Of a stretch of DNA of 64,000 bases, positions 48,784 to 61,472 are shown in pieces. The stretch comes from Dipteronia dyeriana (taxonomy: Eukaryota; Streptophyta; Magnoliopsida; Sapindales; Sapindaceae): assembly GCA_032871835.1 (NCBI GenBank), contig CM065300.1, positions 71,780,017 to 71,844,016 on the forward strand, given 5' to 3'. The notes beneath the pieces were generated by a model. The model did not search any database, was not told the DNA's origin, and saw only the letters and a list, made by a program, of their open reading frames with translations. The position numbers and the translations under genes are program-made. The stretch's first letter is position 1. Every line of letters begins with the position of its first letter.

Positions 48784-50263
48784 TGCAAGTGAGAGATTGT
48801 TGGGGTTTATACCCTAAAGATGTAATTTGTAAATGGATTTATGAACTAAATAAAAGGAAAAGTTCAATTCATTATTGTTGTGTTGTTTATTTTATAACTT
48901 GTGCATATATTTAACATCCAAGATTGCCGGATGTAATCTCGAACTGTGTATATGAGTGTCATATACGGATGGATACAGTAAGATATGTGCAATCTAAAGA
49001 GTTCATAGATAGCAAATAAAGCTGGGTACTTTATTTGTTTATTTGTGGTTAATCTATAGTTACAGTCAATTCCATAATGTACGATGATTCTATCCTGAAT
49101 CATTCATATGTAGATATGAGAATGGAGACATCTTGTATGATGTAATCATATAGGCTTGGGTCATGATCTATATAAATCTCTCACCAAGATCCGTTTACCG
49201 ATGAGATTCATATATATCAACTAATGATGGCTATATGTGAGTGATCTTAATCCTGAGTGTCTTATCAACTCCTTCAGGTTAGATCGTGGTTTTTGATATA
49301 CCATGGGTGAGGTCGGATGCAATTCCTGATCAATATGCTTTGTATGTTGGGATTGCAGTTTGACTTGTGGTTGGGAAGGTTTGTACACAATAGTGGAATC
49401 CACTCATTCTTGTGAGAAGTAGACGGTAGTTCCCTTAAGGGTTGATTCAGGGCTTGGACAATATGAGCGCTCTCTTAGTTCCGTAAGGAAATGATTTATG
49501 TTCCATTAGAGAATCAACAGTACTTAAAGAATATATGTAATTAGAAGGGTATAACGGACATTATGACCCATCTCTAATTATGAACTATTGTGGAGGATCA
49601 CACCATATATAATAGCTATATCGATGGACACCGAGTTGTATCGGTCTGTGTAAAAGCGTCTGCAGTTGAGATAGTGCAACTTCGGATTTTTAGTGGAATA
49701 ACACCGGAGTTAATAATCAAGGAATATTAATTAAAGAGTTTAATTAATGATTTCGATGATTATTGGAGCTCAAAATACTGTGGGTCCATTAGGTCCCTTT
49801 GCTAGCCCGATTGATTTAGGTAACAAGGGTCACGGTTAATTAATTGGATTGTCCAATTAATTGTGTTACAAAAGTGACACGTATATATTTGAGAATTAAT
49901 TGAATAATGTGATTATTTAATTAATGAATGTTAATAGTTAAATTAATTAAATAATTAGATTATTTAATTATATTGATAATAATGAATTATTAATTAACTA
50001 TTAATTGGAGGGTGTTAGTTGATATATGGATTTAAGTGAAGATAAAATAATAAGATTATTTTATTTTACTAAATCATTTATCTAAGTATTTAAATTTAAG
50101 TTTAAATTTAAAATACTTATTATCACTTTTAATATATTAGATATATTTGAAAAGGATAATTAAAAAATATATATAAATTATAACACAAAAGATTGCATTG
50201 GATGCAAATTGGTGTGTGCATATATATATATATATAAAAGTGTTTGTATATGATACAAACAAG

Positions 50264-50299
<36 letters not shown>

Positions 50300-50972
50300 A
50301 TATATGTTTTATATATTAAGAAATATAGAAAAAAAACGCATGTATAGTTTTGTGAAAAAAAAAACATGCATCAGGTGAAAGAAAAAGTAAGGCGTGATAT
50401 TCGTATATATATATATGAAAAAGCAAGAGCAGGCGTGTTTTTGTTTTTATTTTTTTTTTTGAAGAAAAAGTTGTTTTGGTTTTTTGTGGTTTATCTGATA
50501 CACACGAAAATAAAAATAAAAATCAATATATATTTTTTGCATGAGATGCTAATCATGTGTGCATGAAATCAATACACCAAAATGTGAAGAAAGAGTTTCT
50601 TCAAGTATTTCTCTACATCCTCCACTCAAGTTTCTGAGATCGTTACGCGCCCACACGTAGTTACCAATCTCGGGAGATAGCGAGGAAGATCGAGTGGTTC
50701 AGATAGGAGCACATCGTAAGGTAAAGGAGCTTCCAAATATTGGTAAGATTGGTTCAGACAAGAGCATAACGTAAAGTGAAGAAGCCTCCAAACGTTGGTA
50801 TGTTTTTTTTCTCTTTATATCGATTTCAATTTCCTGTGTTTACTTATTGTATGTTTTAGTTCTAAAAAATAATTACGATCCCAAGTTTACTGGTCCCAGA
50901 TACAGATTAAGATATGTATTAAAATTTTTAAAACCTAGTTCCGTTGCGTAACCGGTGAACGGGGTTCCAACA

Positions 50973-53900
50973 GAAATGCACTGGTAAGTAACAATTGTTA
51001 GAATGTTCATAAAGGCAACAGTAAGTAAATCTGATGTTCATTCAGTTATACCCTTGATCCTGTTGCGTTGCAACTGAAGTAGACACCATGCTAACCCGAG
51101 ATGGCCTATTCCGCATGTCAAACTTCGGCTCGTTCGATTTTTTAGCATCGTAAAACCTGGACTGATGTAACATGGAGGTAGACATGACCACGATTCGGTT
51201 CGAACCATGGAACCGAACCGTAACCGTGTGAAATGAACCATAACCGTGGGGCTGAAGGTTCGGTTCCGGTTCTCCTAAAAAAAATCTGACCTGAAATCGG
51301 CGGTTAGGTTCCGGTTTTAGAACCACCGGTTCCAAAAAATATATATTTTATAATTTTCTTAAGCAAAAATATAAAAAAGGAACCAAACCGTCGGAATCGA
51401 AACGGAACTGATGAAACCGAACCGAAACCTGAACCACCGGTCTACGGTTCCGGTTCTAGCTCGGTTCAGAATAGGAACCGACGGTTTCGAACCGGAACCG
51501 AACCAGACCAGACCGAAACCTTGGGCATGTCTAAATGGAGGGCAGTAATCATCTCAATAGTGCGACCAACTATTTCCTGATATGCAAGGTTACTAATTGT
51601 CTGTAGGGATTTAGGAGGTGTATCGTCCCGATAGTGAGGTTGACGCTGGGCACAAGCCATTGCTTTCGGCCAACGTTACACGAAATAAGAACATGTATAA
51701 AACATATATATTTAAATAAAATTATTCAATTAAACAGATGTAGACCATAATTGTATAACACATACCTTGTCAACCTCGTGCCATGGCCGTTTTCCTACCG
51801 GGCTTAATCCATGTACGGTCATAAGCTCCTTAGCGGATAACCTATACTACAACACTTTCCACCCCTGCATCGTCACTTGCCCCTCAGCATCACAAGGCAT
51901 GATTTTACCTCACTGGTACTCCAACATTGGCTGTACAAAAAATACACAGAGAAGTTAGGAACACGAAAAATATTAAATGTTTTTACAAAACCAGTACATT
52001 ATAAACACTTGCAAAGAATTGAGATCCCAATACGTTCATCCTCTGATTGTACTCTTTGAGGCATGCTCGCTGACGCTTCCATAAAATAAGCAAGTACGTG
52101 CCCATATGCAGATAAAAAAAATAGTAACAAATGTCAAAATTCGTCTATAAAGAACATCAAAGACATTTCAAGTAAGGAACATACCGTGTCAAACAACTTC
52201 ATGTAGTTTTGTTGCAATCGGTGGAACCAAGTGACATCTACAGGCTCCAGTAAGTCCATATTATGTCTGTATTTATTTGAAAAAGTTAAAAAACCATGTA
52301 AGTCAATTTACTAAGGTGCTTTAATAAGGTAGAAAGTGTTATACTTACAATTCTCCCGTGTCGTTCCTCTTGAATGCTTTGTAAGCCGTCAGTTGGTATT
52401 CGTTTACTAAAGCGTTTGGGGTGAATGCAAGATCTGATGCTGCCATCGCTGTCCTTGACCTCTTCGGCTGATAGGGGTCATTGTATGGGCTCAACAACTG
52501 CCACCCTCGCTTGCGATCTAGCCACCTATGTTTGTAGGTGTCCCTAGAGGGAGAGAAACGATGGGATGTCAGGGAGCTGTCCCTCGGGGGAGGCGTGCGA
52601 CTGGATGTCCCGGAGGTGTCCCTAGGGGGAGGGGTACAAGTGTACGATGTATATATCATGTACACTATCCCTCTCAGGAGGGGTGCGACAGGATGGACCG
52701 ATGTCCTTGCGGGGAGGGGGCGATGCGATCCAACCGTCGAGAGATGTGTCTCCTAGATCTCCATAAGTAGAGGAAACTCTCATAAACCCTCGGTTGGTGT
52801 CATCTGATCTAGTTCTATAACTTCAGTCTAGGTTCCCTACATCTCAGGTCTGGTACCCGGGGATATGAGGTCCGGTGATAGGGTTTATCCCGTCGTCCTG
52901 ACTACGACACCCGTCTCTATCTCTGGGTCAAGATTCTTGGTCTTGGGATGGTGGATCATCCCAATCCGACCGTGATGTTGAACCCCACCACTCATGGAGG
53001 AAGTCCATCACCTTCTTATGTTGCTTATCCCGTTCCTCATTACTCTTCTTGAGTTCCTCCCGTAAAGCAGCAACAGAATCCTCCATTGCTTGGATTCTAC
53101 GGTCTAAACGGTCTTGAAAGAAAATTGAAATTGTCAGTACCTAAACTTGTACAAGCATTTCAAATAAAATCAAACATAACAAGAAATTTGATGTACCTCG
53201 CGATCCCCTCCAATGTTTCCTCCAGCAATATATCTGGGCATCCTAAATAGAATTCGCCTCTGCCTCCGCTGTCTGCCACCACCTAACCTGGTTTCGAACC
53301 CCCCGATTGCATCTGTGGACTCTCATCAGCATACTCCGGCTCCGAACCCCCAGTATCATTGGGTTCAGCACTCGTACGCCCTTTGGAATCACTATCCGGT
53401 ATCGAAACTTTAACAATCTCATATGTCGTTTACAAACTCCCCTTTATTTATGCCCCCATAATATCGTGCACCCCTCTCAGCTGCTGTGGGCACCTGTTTC
53501 GTCTTCGCAAACATCTGAAACCGTTGTAATTGTAACAACTATAAACATTAACAAATAAGATACTTACCTGCACTGTGAATATCTTGAACAACTTATCCCC
53601 TCTCGGGTATTTGTTTAACTCTCACTTCAGTATACAGAAAGACTTGTCGGTAGTCCTCCGGGTCCCGAACTGGATGCCAAGCTTTGGGATCACTACGAAA
53701 GCAAATATCTGCATAAAAGATAAGTACGATAAGAATCCTTAAAATGTAGGATACAAAAAATAAATTGAATGTTGTTATTCAAAATTCTTACCAACAGGGC
53801 GTGAGATAGACCGTAAATGTTGTAGGTCTCCAGCATGTGTACGTCATCGCCCTTTGCTTGCTAGTGTCTCTCAAATTGTTCCCGTCGCCCGTCAAGTGAA

Positions 53901-54580
53901 TGCTTGAATAAAAATTTGGAATGCTTGTACACGTGGGTACCCCACGAGAACACATCGAAGGTATCAAGATCCTCCACTAACCGAAACAGCCAAACTGGAA
54001 TCTTCACTCTCTCGTCCAACCCTATCATTATCCAGATCAGCATATAGAGGACGCAGAGCTTCACACCATCATACGACTGTTGAAACTCGTCAAGGTTCAG
54101 AACAACTCCTAGCTCCTCGAACGAAACCTCATCAATACCAGCGAAGTACCGTTGATGTATTCCATTGTCCACGCTAGCATAGAGAATTGTGTCCGGTACA
54201 ACTCCGAACTGCAATCCGGTGATCCAGTAGAATTATACATTCGAGAACTTCACCTCATAATTCCCTACCATAAACCGTATCTCATCTGTCAGGACATTAT
54301 GATACAGCTCCCGCAAAAGCAACCGATGGATAATACCATCCGAAAATTTCATCTGCCGATGCATCCTCATGAAATACCCAAAACAGGACTCCATAAACTG
54401 ACGCCGGTCTTCAACAACAAATTCTTTAGGGACTCGGTTAAATGCGTCGTCTATATTGCCAAGGGCATCAAAATGGTCATGTCGAGTGAGTTTGCCCTCG
54501 TACCACTCTGCCTCCGGAGTTTTAAGCAATTCCTTCAACCGATTCCTCATCTGAAATTTCATAGAAACAATACATAATGA
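50973..54580 (-). pseudogene. DUF1985 / Ulp1-type (C48) gene of the MULE, N-terminal and middle part
   Basis: Read on (-). It starts near 54577 (MKFQMRNRLKELL), then a DUF1985 region (54540-53861) containing RFMVGNYEVKFSNV and ITGLQFGVVPDT with one nonsense codon (TAA at about 54228) between them. Next comes IYGLSHALL, an intron, and IPKLGIQFGTRR with LFKIFTVQ (53710-53575). An Arg-rich linker and a coiled-coil stretch with EELKKSNEERDKQHKK (about 53100-52990) lead to a DVTWFHRLQQ region (about 52260-52190). The 3' end lies beyond the copia insertion at 38853-39004. Such genes are SUMO-protease-like sequences captured by MULEs. Stops and the hAT insertion show decay. Confidence 0.75.
51179..51533. 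mobile_element. Short non-autonomous hAT-type element with GGTTC/GAACC repeats
   Basis: It starts TAGACATGACC and ends GGGCATGTCTA. It is flanked by CATGGAGG (51171-51178) and AATGGAGG (51534-51541), 7 of 8 bases alike. The 355 bp consist largely of GAACCG / CGGTTC words in opposite orientation at the two ends. It is inserted in the Ulp1-type gene. Confidence 0.85.
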
Positions 54581-54659
54581 CACTGTAAAAAGGCTCGATC
54601 CTACGAAAAAAAAGCTCGTGCATTTGTAAAAAAAACTCGGGCATTTGAAAAAAAAGTCC

Positions 54660-56750
54660 GGGCCTTTGATAAACCATGCCACACAAAGTTGTTTCCTTGA
54701 AGAAGGCTCTTGACCAGTGTTTTGCATCCTTTGCTGCTAACCAGTTATATACTGGTAAACTCTCACTCTTCATCTTCTTCATCCATTGATTAAACCTATG
54801 AAGCCGAGTGGCAACAAAAAAAAAATCAAGTTAGAAACCATAAATATTAACCAATTGAAACAAAACATAATACACAGTACTTACTCTTGTTCAGTAGTAG
54901 CTTTAGCAGCACCACACAAAATTTGTTTCTGTGGCAACCCCCTATGCTGAGCTTTAAAATTATTGTATAGATGCTTCACATAGAACCTCTGTTCTGAATT
55001 TGGAAACCTTTCCACAATAGCATATATTAATCCTTTTTGCATGTCACTAATCCAAACAATACCAAAAGAATTGTTCAGTTCCAAATCAACAGCTAACAGG
55101 TCTAAAAACCATCATCATGTGTCCTTGGTCTCTACCTCTACCGGAGCATAAGCTACTGGGTACATCTGGTTATTTGAATCAACCCAAATAGCTGTTAGGA
55201 GCTGCCCAATATTATATCTTTTGTAAAACACCCATCCAAACCTAAAAGGGGCTTACATCCCTGTTTCCACCCCTGCTTTAAACCCCCTAGACATATGTAC
55301 ATCCTATGAAATCTTCCATTGTCATCACACTTCTAAAGAATTGTCATATCAGCGTTCATCCTTATCACTTTTAAAGAATACTCCCAAAGTTTAGAGTACT
55401 GCTCCTTTATAGCACCATTAATCATCTCTCTTGCAACATTCCTAGCACGGTAGAACTTCCACTTCGAAGTATCCATGTTAGTGTCAATCCTCAACTATGC
55501 TGACATTTCAGCGAAATTCCAATCAGGGTTTGCCCTCCACTGGTGTACGTACTTCTCTGCTATTAGTTTGAATTCATAAATTTGTTCTTAAAACTCATAG
55601 CACACGTGTGTTTATTACATTAAGGTTTAATCTAGAAGGTCTTATGATCACTCAACCAGGACGCATACACAAACCAATTGCAAGCTTGTGATTTGCATAC
55701 TGTCCTAACCCTATGCTGATAATTCTTCTGAAACTTAACACCACGCCTATACCTCACAACATGTGCCCTAATGACTTTCCTAACTATATCAGCAGTTCCA
55801 AACAACATATCGACCTGAAATTTTGGGTCCTACATGTCCATTTATGGATTAAATTCATGGTATGTTCTGTGCATGAACTTTTGAACTCATCCTTCCTCAC
55901 CTTCCTCACCATCTAACTCTTATAAGCTACACAATTCATCAGATGCATCTTCAAACTAAGATCCAAATGCCCCTTATTCTTTATGTGGTCTATTTGGGAC
56001 ATTTAAACTATCCCAAATCTTAGTTGGATCCATACAAGTCTTAGCTGCAATATCATCTGCCTTTTGCTCATAATCAGATTCAACTAAAAAATCTACATCA
56101 TCCTTATCTCCACCTTTAGCTTCACATTCTCCTTGACTTCACCTCCTGTTTCTTGGTCACCAGCCTCTTCTAGTACCTGTTTTCCCTTATCCTTTTTGCC
56201 AACCTCTTTACTAACCCTAGTATGCACCTTACCAACCACATTATGAAAAGAGGTTGGTAACCCATGTAATTTAACATCAGGTGACCCATCAACTGTAGCA
56301 GGCTCATGCTTTTTAACCTAATTTCCCCCACCAGCAGTATCAGGCCCTTGTTGATCAACATCAGATGGGCCATATTTCTGGTATGACACGAATTCATTCC
56401 CCTTAATCACTTCCAATGAAACTTCTTCCAATGGGATGTATTACAATGGTACTATTGGCTCAAGTTAAGGAACTACAACTCTACTAGTAGGTATTTTTCC
56501 TACAAACCACATCAGTTGTTGATCACTGGATACGTTATATGGCTTTCCATAATCATCCACTTGAACCCAATAGCCAACTGGCAATTTATAACCCAGTTCC
56601 ATGGCAATATCATTTAGATCAAGCATGGACAACTCATCTAAACTAATGTAGTAAAAAAAACTCATTACCCCCATTGTACTCATCCATGTCTCTATTGAAC
56701 TCCCCACCATGATGCATCCTAAAGCTAAAAAATTAATCTGGGTCATATGG
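54660..56750 (-). pseudogene. Second MULE transposase (PB1-like N-terminus), truncated
   Basis: Read on (-). The N-terminus (56746-56465) has YISLDELSMLDLNDIA and GYWVQVDDYGKPYN, typical of the PB1-like domain at the start of many plant MULE proteins. A low-complexity linker (56400-55900) follows. The transposase has LLGLDGC (first catalytic Asp, about 55235), MYPVAYAPVEVET, two TGA codons where Trp is expected (about 55112), then WISDMQKGL, RFYVKHLYNNF and KDAKHWSRAFFKETTLC. Homology stops abruptly near 54665, where the word array in front of the Ulp1 gene begins. The C-terminal third was not found. Confidence 0.8.
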
Positions 56751-57229
56751 ATCTACATAACAAATGAAGACAAAGCATAACACAAAATTCAGTCAACAAT
56801 TAAAGAATGCACAAATTTGAAACAGAATCAATATAGTGGACATCAAAACTCAAATAAATGTGGTTCAGTATAACAAAAAAATAATGTGGTTCTGATTTCA
56901 ATTATCAGAATAAGAAAAATCAGACAAAGCAACAACAAGCTGGTCTGATTTGAAATTTATTTTACTACACAGCTGTCGTCAAACATTATGATCTTGTTTC
57001 ACAAAATGCAGTGAACCCCACAACTCCAATAGAACTTGTTTCTAACTTTCTATAAAATGCAAGACAAAAGACATTAACTAAATGCATAAATAAACTTACC
57101 ATATTGGGGATGCCCGTCATTATCTTTCCTTACTCCCACCATCACTCAACTGTTGAAGTAATCTTTAATCAAACTGAAGAACACCTCACGGACGACGACA
57201 ATGCAGAAAATATGTGAATTTTACACGAT

Positions 57230-57561
57230 GCCAAGCTTTTTCGACTTCAATGGCACTGATTACATGAACTCAGGTTGATTTTCAAAACTCTAATCGTAAT
57301 TTCGATTGAAATTGATGATGAATTGGGGAGTTTATTATGTAATTGCATTTTTACCCCCCAAATTGTATTTATTTTAATTTCAAATTTGCCCTCACGTGTG
57401 GTTGCACGTGCAGAGTAACTGACCAAAAAATGGAAGGAAGTTAGTATTCCATTTGATTTTACAAATTTATGGAAGTTCAGAGGATTAAGTGCCAAGAAAA
57501 AAAATTCAGAAGGCACATTGCTACTGCGCTATAAGTTTATGGGGCATCGGTGCTATTAACC
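57230..57561. repeat. Outer terminus of the second MULE
   Basis: It lies upstream of the (-) transposase. Read on (-) it begins GGTTAATAGCACCGATGCCCC and continues TTGGCACTTAATCCTC, the style of a MULE terminal inverted repeat. The partner end was not located, so the 9-bp duplication cannot be tested; the next nine bases are TAATATTTT. Confidence 0.5.
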
Positions 57562-58130
57562 TAATATTTTATTACTTTTAGCATTTAATTTGTTTAGGGT
57601 GGAATCGAAGTCCTAGTTTCAATTCATTGATTTCGAAAATCTTGATGCACTTTTCATTAATTTTCTTGCACTTTATTAAACATTTTTCAATCCAAGATCC
57701 AACAAATTCTTCCTTTACTTTTCTACATCAATATAGTAGTTTTTTTTTTTATCAGGATCCTCTTCTTGGTCCTTGTTTTTCCTTAACATTTTTGAAGTGT
57801 AATTAAGACACTGGGTTACATGAGAGAAAGAAAAGTGATCAAATCATGACAATGTATTTTTTATTTTGTTTAGGTGTCATTATATTATTAAACATCGAGG
57901 AAAAACAAGACAAGGAGAGGATTCTGGTCCGTTTTTTTTAAGTATTTCAACGAATGATGTGGTATATGAGAGTAGATATCTCATCTTATGAGATAAATAT
58001 CAGGATCACGCATATATCATTATACCCATGAAATGTCTTGTTTGATTTTAAAATATATTGTAACACTTCAAAAACAATAATAATATGAAATTTTATTGAG
58101 ATTAAATAAGAGATGACATGAGTCCATCGT
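57562..58130. other. Gene-free AT-rich spacer
   Basis: No supportable gene. On (-), an AATAAA word about 35 bases past 58131 could be the polyadenylation signal of the defensin-like relic. Confidence 0.5.
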
Positions 58131-58364
58131 TCAACAATTATAAATGCAATGACAAGAAAAAAAATCAGGATCATCACTATAGCACTTTCCATAGACCCCC
58201 TTTTTTTCAGGATAATCTTTAGCACACTCAGAAGTACAATCTTTCTCATCGCAGGAAGTAGTTATAAAATTTATTTCATCTCATGTTTTGGAGCACAATA
58301 AGAACAATGAGGAGAACATAAAAAGTTGAACATAAAAGTTCAGGCTGTCCAAGAAGCGCTTCAT
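58131..58364 (-). pseudogene. Defensin-like (CS-alpha-beta) cysteine-rich peptide gene with one internal stop
   Basis: Read on (-), ATG at 58362-58364 opens a hydrophobic signal-peptide-like segment of 27 codons (MKRFLDSLNF..LFMFSSLFLL). TGA follows at 58281-58283. The same frame then goes on for 49 codons to TGA at 58131-58133. The second part has cysteines spaced C-x4-C-x3-C-x13-C-x9-C-x1-C-x3-C, with CxxxC and CxC as in the CS-alpha-beta fold of plant defensin-like peptides, and ends CHCIYNC. Such peptides are secreted and act in defence or in pollen and symbiosis signalling. Seven cysteines is odd, since the family usually has six or eight. The usual intron after the signal region is absent. 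A decayed gene is most likely; an unrecognised splice is the alternative. Confidence 0.6.
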
Positions 58365-58771
58365 GTGCACAAGGTATGTGCAATTGTATTGTATTCACAT
58401 CATATAACGAAAGTTAAAATGGTTCAAAAGTTTTTCAAAATGTTTTTGGAATGTTTCTCAGTTTCTTACCGTGTAAACATTGTGGGATAACATTGTATCA
58501 GGAAACAAAAAGTCATTAGCAATACTGTAACGACACTTTAAATAGAATTTATACTCATGATATCACAAGTGTGATTGACTAATTATCGAAAGCTTTCAAA
58601 AGCCAAGCTTCGAGTCCTTATATACAGGTATAATCATTGTTAATTGTAAATGAAACTTTGCAAAAGAAGAGCTTAATTTCCAATGTAGTTGAGTTGATAG
58701 CTAATAATAATAGTGTGATGTCGCTAATGAAGATGTTGACATGGCAATTCCACAAATTGGAATACATGCCA

Positions 58772-61076
58772 TGTAAGACCCATAATTTAATTCTAGTCTA
58801 AATGTTTTCATATACGTTTAAGTTTAAAAAAAAAACACTTATATTTTATAAATTATACAGTTATTGGGGGTTAAATTTTTAAAATATAGATAAGAATTTA
58901 AAATGTGTTTTTTTTTAAATAACTCCTTATTTAAAAAAAAATATTATTGATAACAATAACAATAAAAGATTGGGATTCTGATTTTAATTTAAGAATCCTA
59001 TTTATTGTTAAACACTTTGATTTAAAATACTAGTACTCTTTATATATACAGAAACCTAAAAATTTCTTTGAACGTAAAATGAGGAAAGAAGGAAAAAAAA
59101 TTCTCATACTTTTAACAAGAACTTGTTTTCAAGAAAGAAGAAGAAAGACATCTTTAAGGTGTGTTTTTCGTTTTTGTTTTATGTGTTTTAGTTATTACTT
59201 ACACGCTTAGAGAAAACATTTGGGTTTTTATTGTGTTGTAATCATGGAGACCTATTATAGTGATTTCTGAGTTCTTATCTTCTGATATCAATGTATTTAG
59301 GATTGACCCGTGATTTTTACGAATTTTATTGTTAATTTATCTATTTTATTTTTGTAATTTTTGTTTTGATATTTTGAACTAGAGTACCTAAGCGTTCCAA
59401 ATAAATTCGTTTCGTTTCAAAATATCAAGTAATGTAACTTTCATGAATTTTTGAGTTTGAAACAATATTGCTGAAAATATTAGTTTTTATAACTTGGTCT
59501 AACTTCGAAAATACATTTTACTGTGTAAAACTTGTTTAGAAATTACGGAATTTAGCACAAATGTTTAAACAAAAATGATAAAAGGGTTTAAAATTTATTT
59601 CAATATTTTTATGGTTTTATTGAAATTAGTTATGAATTTTCAAAAATGGGTACTACAAACTGCCTAGTATTAGACAGATTCTTGTAACCAAAAATATAAA
59701 TATTTTAGAAATATGGATTCAAATTATTTTGCTTTGAAATTTTTATTTTCAAATAGTATATGTGTAATTTATGTTTTTGTTAAGATTTTATGTCAAATTA
59801 AGTTTTTTTATAATTTTTTAAAATTCAAATGGAGAGTTGTGTTCGGGACTACCTATCATCAGACAACGAAAACTTAGAATATTTTAAGGTACTTACAGAT
59901 TTTATTAAATTCTGAAATATTTTATATCACTATATATGTTTGTTTAAAGTTCTTTTACAAAATTTTAGAATTTTTCAGTGTGTTCACAATAAATCACAAA
60001 TCGTACATTGAACACTATACGGTTTTCAAATCAGCACTGGTTAGTTCTAGTACTAGGATTTCGGTTTGTGAAGTGATAAATCAGATCTTTTTTCAGTCCT
60101 AGATATGAATTAGACTCTGATATTTGTATGATTATATGGTTTTAGGTTAATGATTGGATTATTAGCTTCGTGGGTTATTGTTCTAGTTTGATTTGCTAAG
60201 AGTCAAAACGGAATCACAATATTATATGTATATGAATGCTCTTGAAATGTATATGAATGTTTTTGAAATGTGTTGTGAATGATTTGAAATGTGTTCAAAA
60301 TGCTCTGGAATGTAATAAGTATGCATTTTGAAATGTGAATATATGGTACCATATAATGTGTTTTCGCTAGGCTACTTTATGTATTATCACTAGTAGGCAC
60401 CTATGTGATTTTGTGTAGAGCCATATGCGATATGTAATTTGTTATATGTGTGGTATATGGGAAGTGTCTCTACAGTACTATAGGACTAAAGAGTCTTCAC
60501 ATTTGTGTGTAGGCGTATTAGTGCATATGGGAGGACTCTTCGATGATCACGGCGAGGGTCTGTCTCTTACCTTAGGGCGTGAGTGTTTTTTTTAAAAAAA
60601 AATCCTCACTTGCACTTTCCTTGTATACATAAGTTGCCGACGGATGACTTTGGCTTCTTTCTGTGATATGTGAAAAGTCCTACTATGCAATAATGGATAA
60701 AAAGAATATAGCAAAATTCGATAAATATATGATTTGAATGTTTATGACCTGAGTTTGAAATTTATGACACTTCTTATTTTTGTGTTCTTTTCGTATAAGT
60801 ATAAAACATGTTTAGTATACTTACTGAGTTTACAAACTCACTTAGTTCATTGTGATTCAAGATTCCTGAGGTTGAATTTTGCACGTAGCATGGATTGGCA
60901 TTTCAGAGGAGTTCAATTCTTGGTTCCCTAGGAGATAGGAGTTTATATAGTTCCATAATAAGAAAAAAAAATATGAACTTTGAGAGATTTTTTTTATTAT
61001 TTCGATTTTTGAAGGTTTACTTAGATATTTAATAATAAGTAAGATCATGTTTTGGCTTTCGGGTTGGGGCGTGACA
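58772..61076. mobile_element. Solo LTR (2305 bp), probably Ty3-gypsy
   Basis: It starts TGTAAGACCC and ends GGGGCGTGACA. The perfect target duplication TGCCA lies at 58767-58771 and 61077-61081. There is no primer-binding site, coding domain or second LTR. The TGTAA...GACA ends and size suit a gypsy LTR, but the lineage is not proven. Confidence 0.85.
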
Positions 61077-61081
61077 TGCCA

Positions 61082-61472
61082 CCAATGGAATATGTCTCTT
61101 AATATGACATTGAATGAGAGTTGGAGAGCTTAGTCTGTTGATGCTCAAATAGCTGGGTTTGTTTCAAGCCTCATCAGGACTATCTTTCATTAACGTCTTA
61201 TATTTAGTATCCTTATAATAGCTAGTTTCATCTTTCAAGAAGATATACAACTTTGGTTTAACATAAGCGACTGTCAAGGCTAGAAAATTAAACCTTGTTT
61301 TGAGTGTTTTCCTTAGATTAGACTAAGCAAGAATACTGTACGTTGTAATGTTAATATTGTTGTATTTGTATATAGGGTGCTGGTCACTTCACTGCTGAGC
61401 ACAGAATTATGGAGTATTATGCCATTATTCACATGTGGATTTCTCACTATCCTCTTTGATTATTATTCCAAC
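61082..61472. other. Spacer between two solo LTRs
   Basis: Non-coding, about 390 bases. It is the old target sequence between the two insertions; no gene is seen. Confidence 0.5.

Larger units (their letters stand above)
39011..50972 (+). mobile_element. 12-kb Ty1-copia retrotransposon with about 2.15-kb LTRs
   Basis: The 5' LTR is 39011-41155, its first base mutated (GG for TG). The 3' LTR is 48798-50972, starting TGTTGGGG and ending CCAACA. The perfect target duplication GAAAT lies at 39006-39010 and 50973-50977. The primer-binding site TGGTATCAGAGCC starts at 41158. LTR divergence looks like 6-7% over the first 300 bases by eye, so it is older than the ISA3 copia. A 1.8-kb leader precedes gag and has an (AT)n tract (41389-41420) and a duplicated CCGACCCTAAGGCGGCA word (42620 and 42813). 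A solo LTR splits it. Confidence 0.93.
34480..54680. mobile_element. Large MULE remnant with transposase (+) and Ulp1/DUF1985 gene (-), carrying nested insertions
   Basis: A MULE transposase on (+) at the left and a DUF1985/Ulp1-type gene on (-) from the right converge. This is the arrangement expected of Kaonashi-type (KI) MULEs, which carry a captured Ulp1-like protease. Both genes are preceded by arrays of the same TCCGAGCTTTTTT word, consistent with the two ends of one element. Without the 12-kb copia element and the two hAT-type insertions it would be about 7.3 kb. Terminal inverted repeats and target duplication could not be fixed, so the outer limits are approximate. Confidence 0.55.

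Noticed and set aside
57986..58249. 87-codon frame on (-) with hydrophobic character as a membrane protein
   Set aside because: It overlaps the defensin-like frame in another phase, and its start and composition follow from that sequence.
58281..58283. TGA as a programmed readthrough or selenocysteine codon
   Set aside because: Land plants lack the selenocysteine system, and no readthrough context is evident. A nonsense mutation is simpler.
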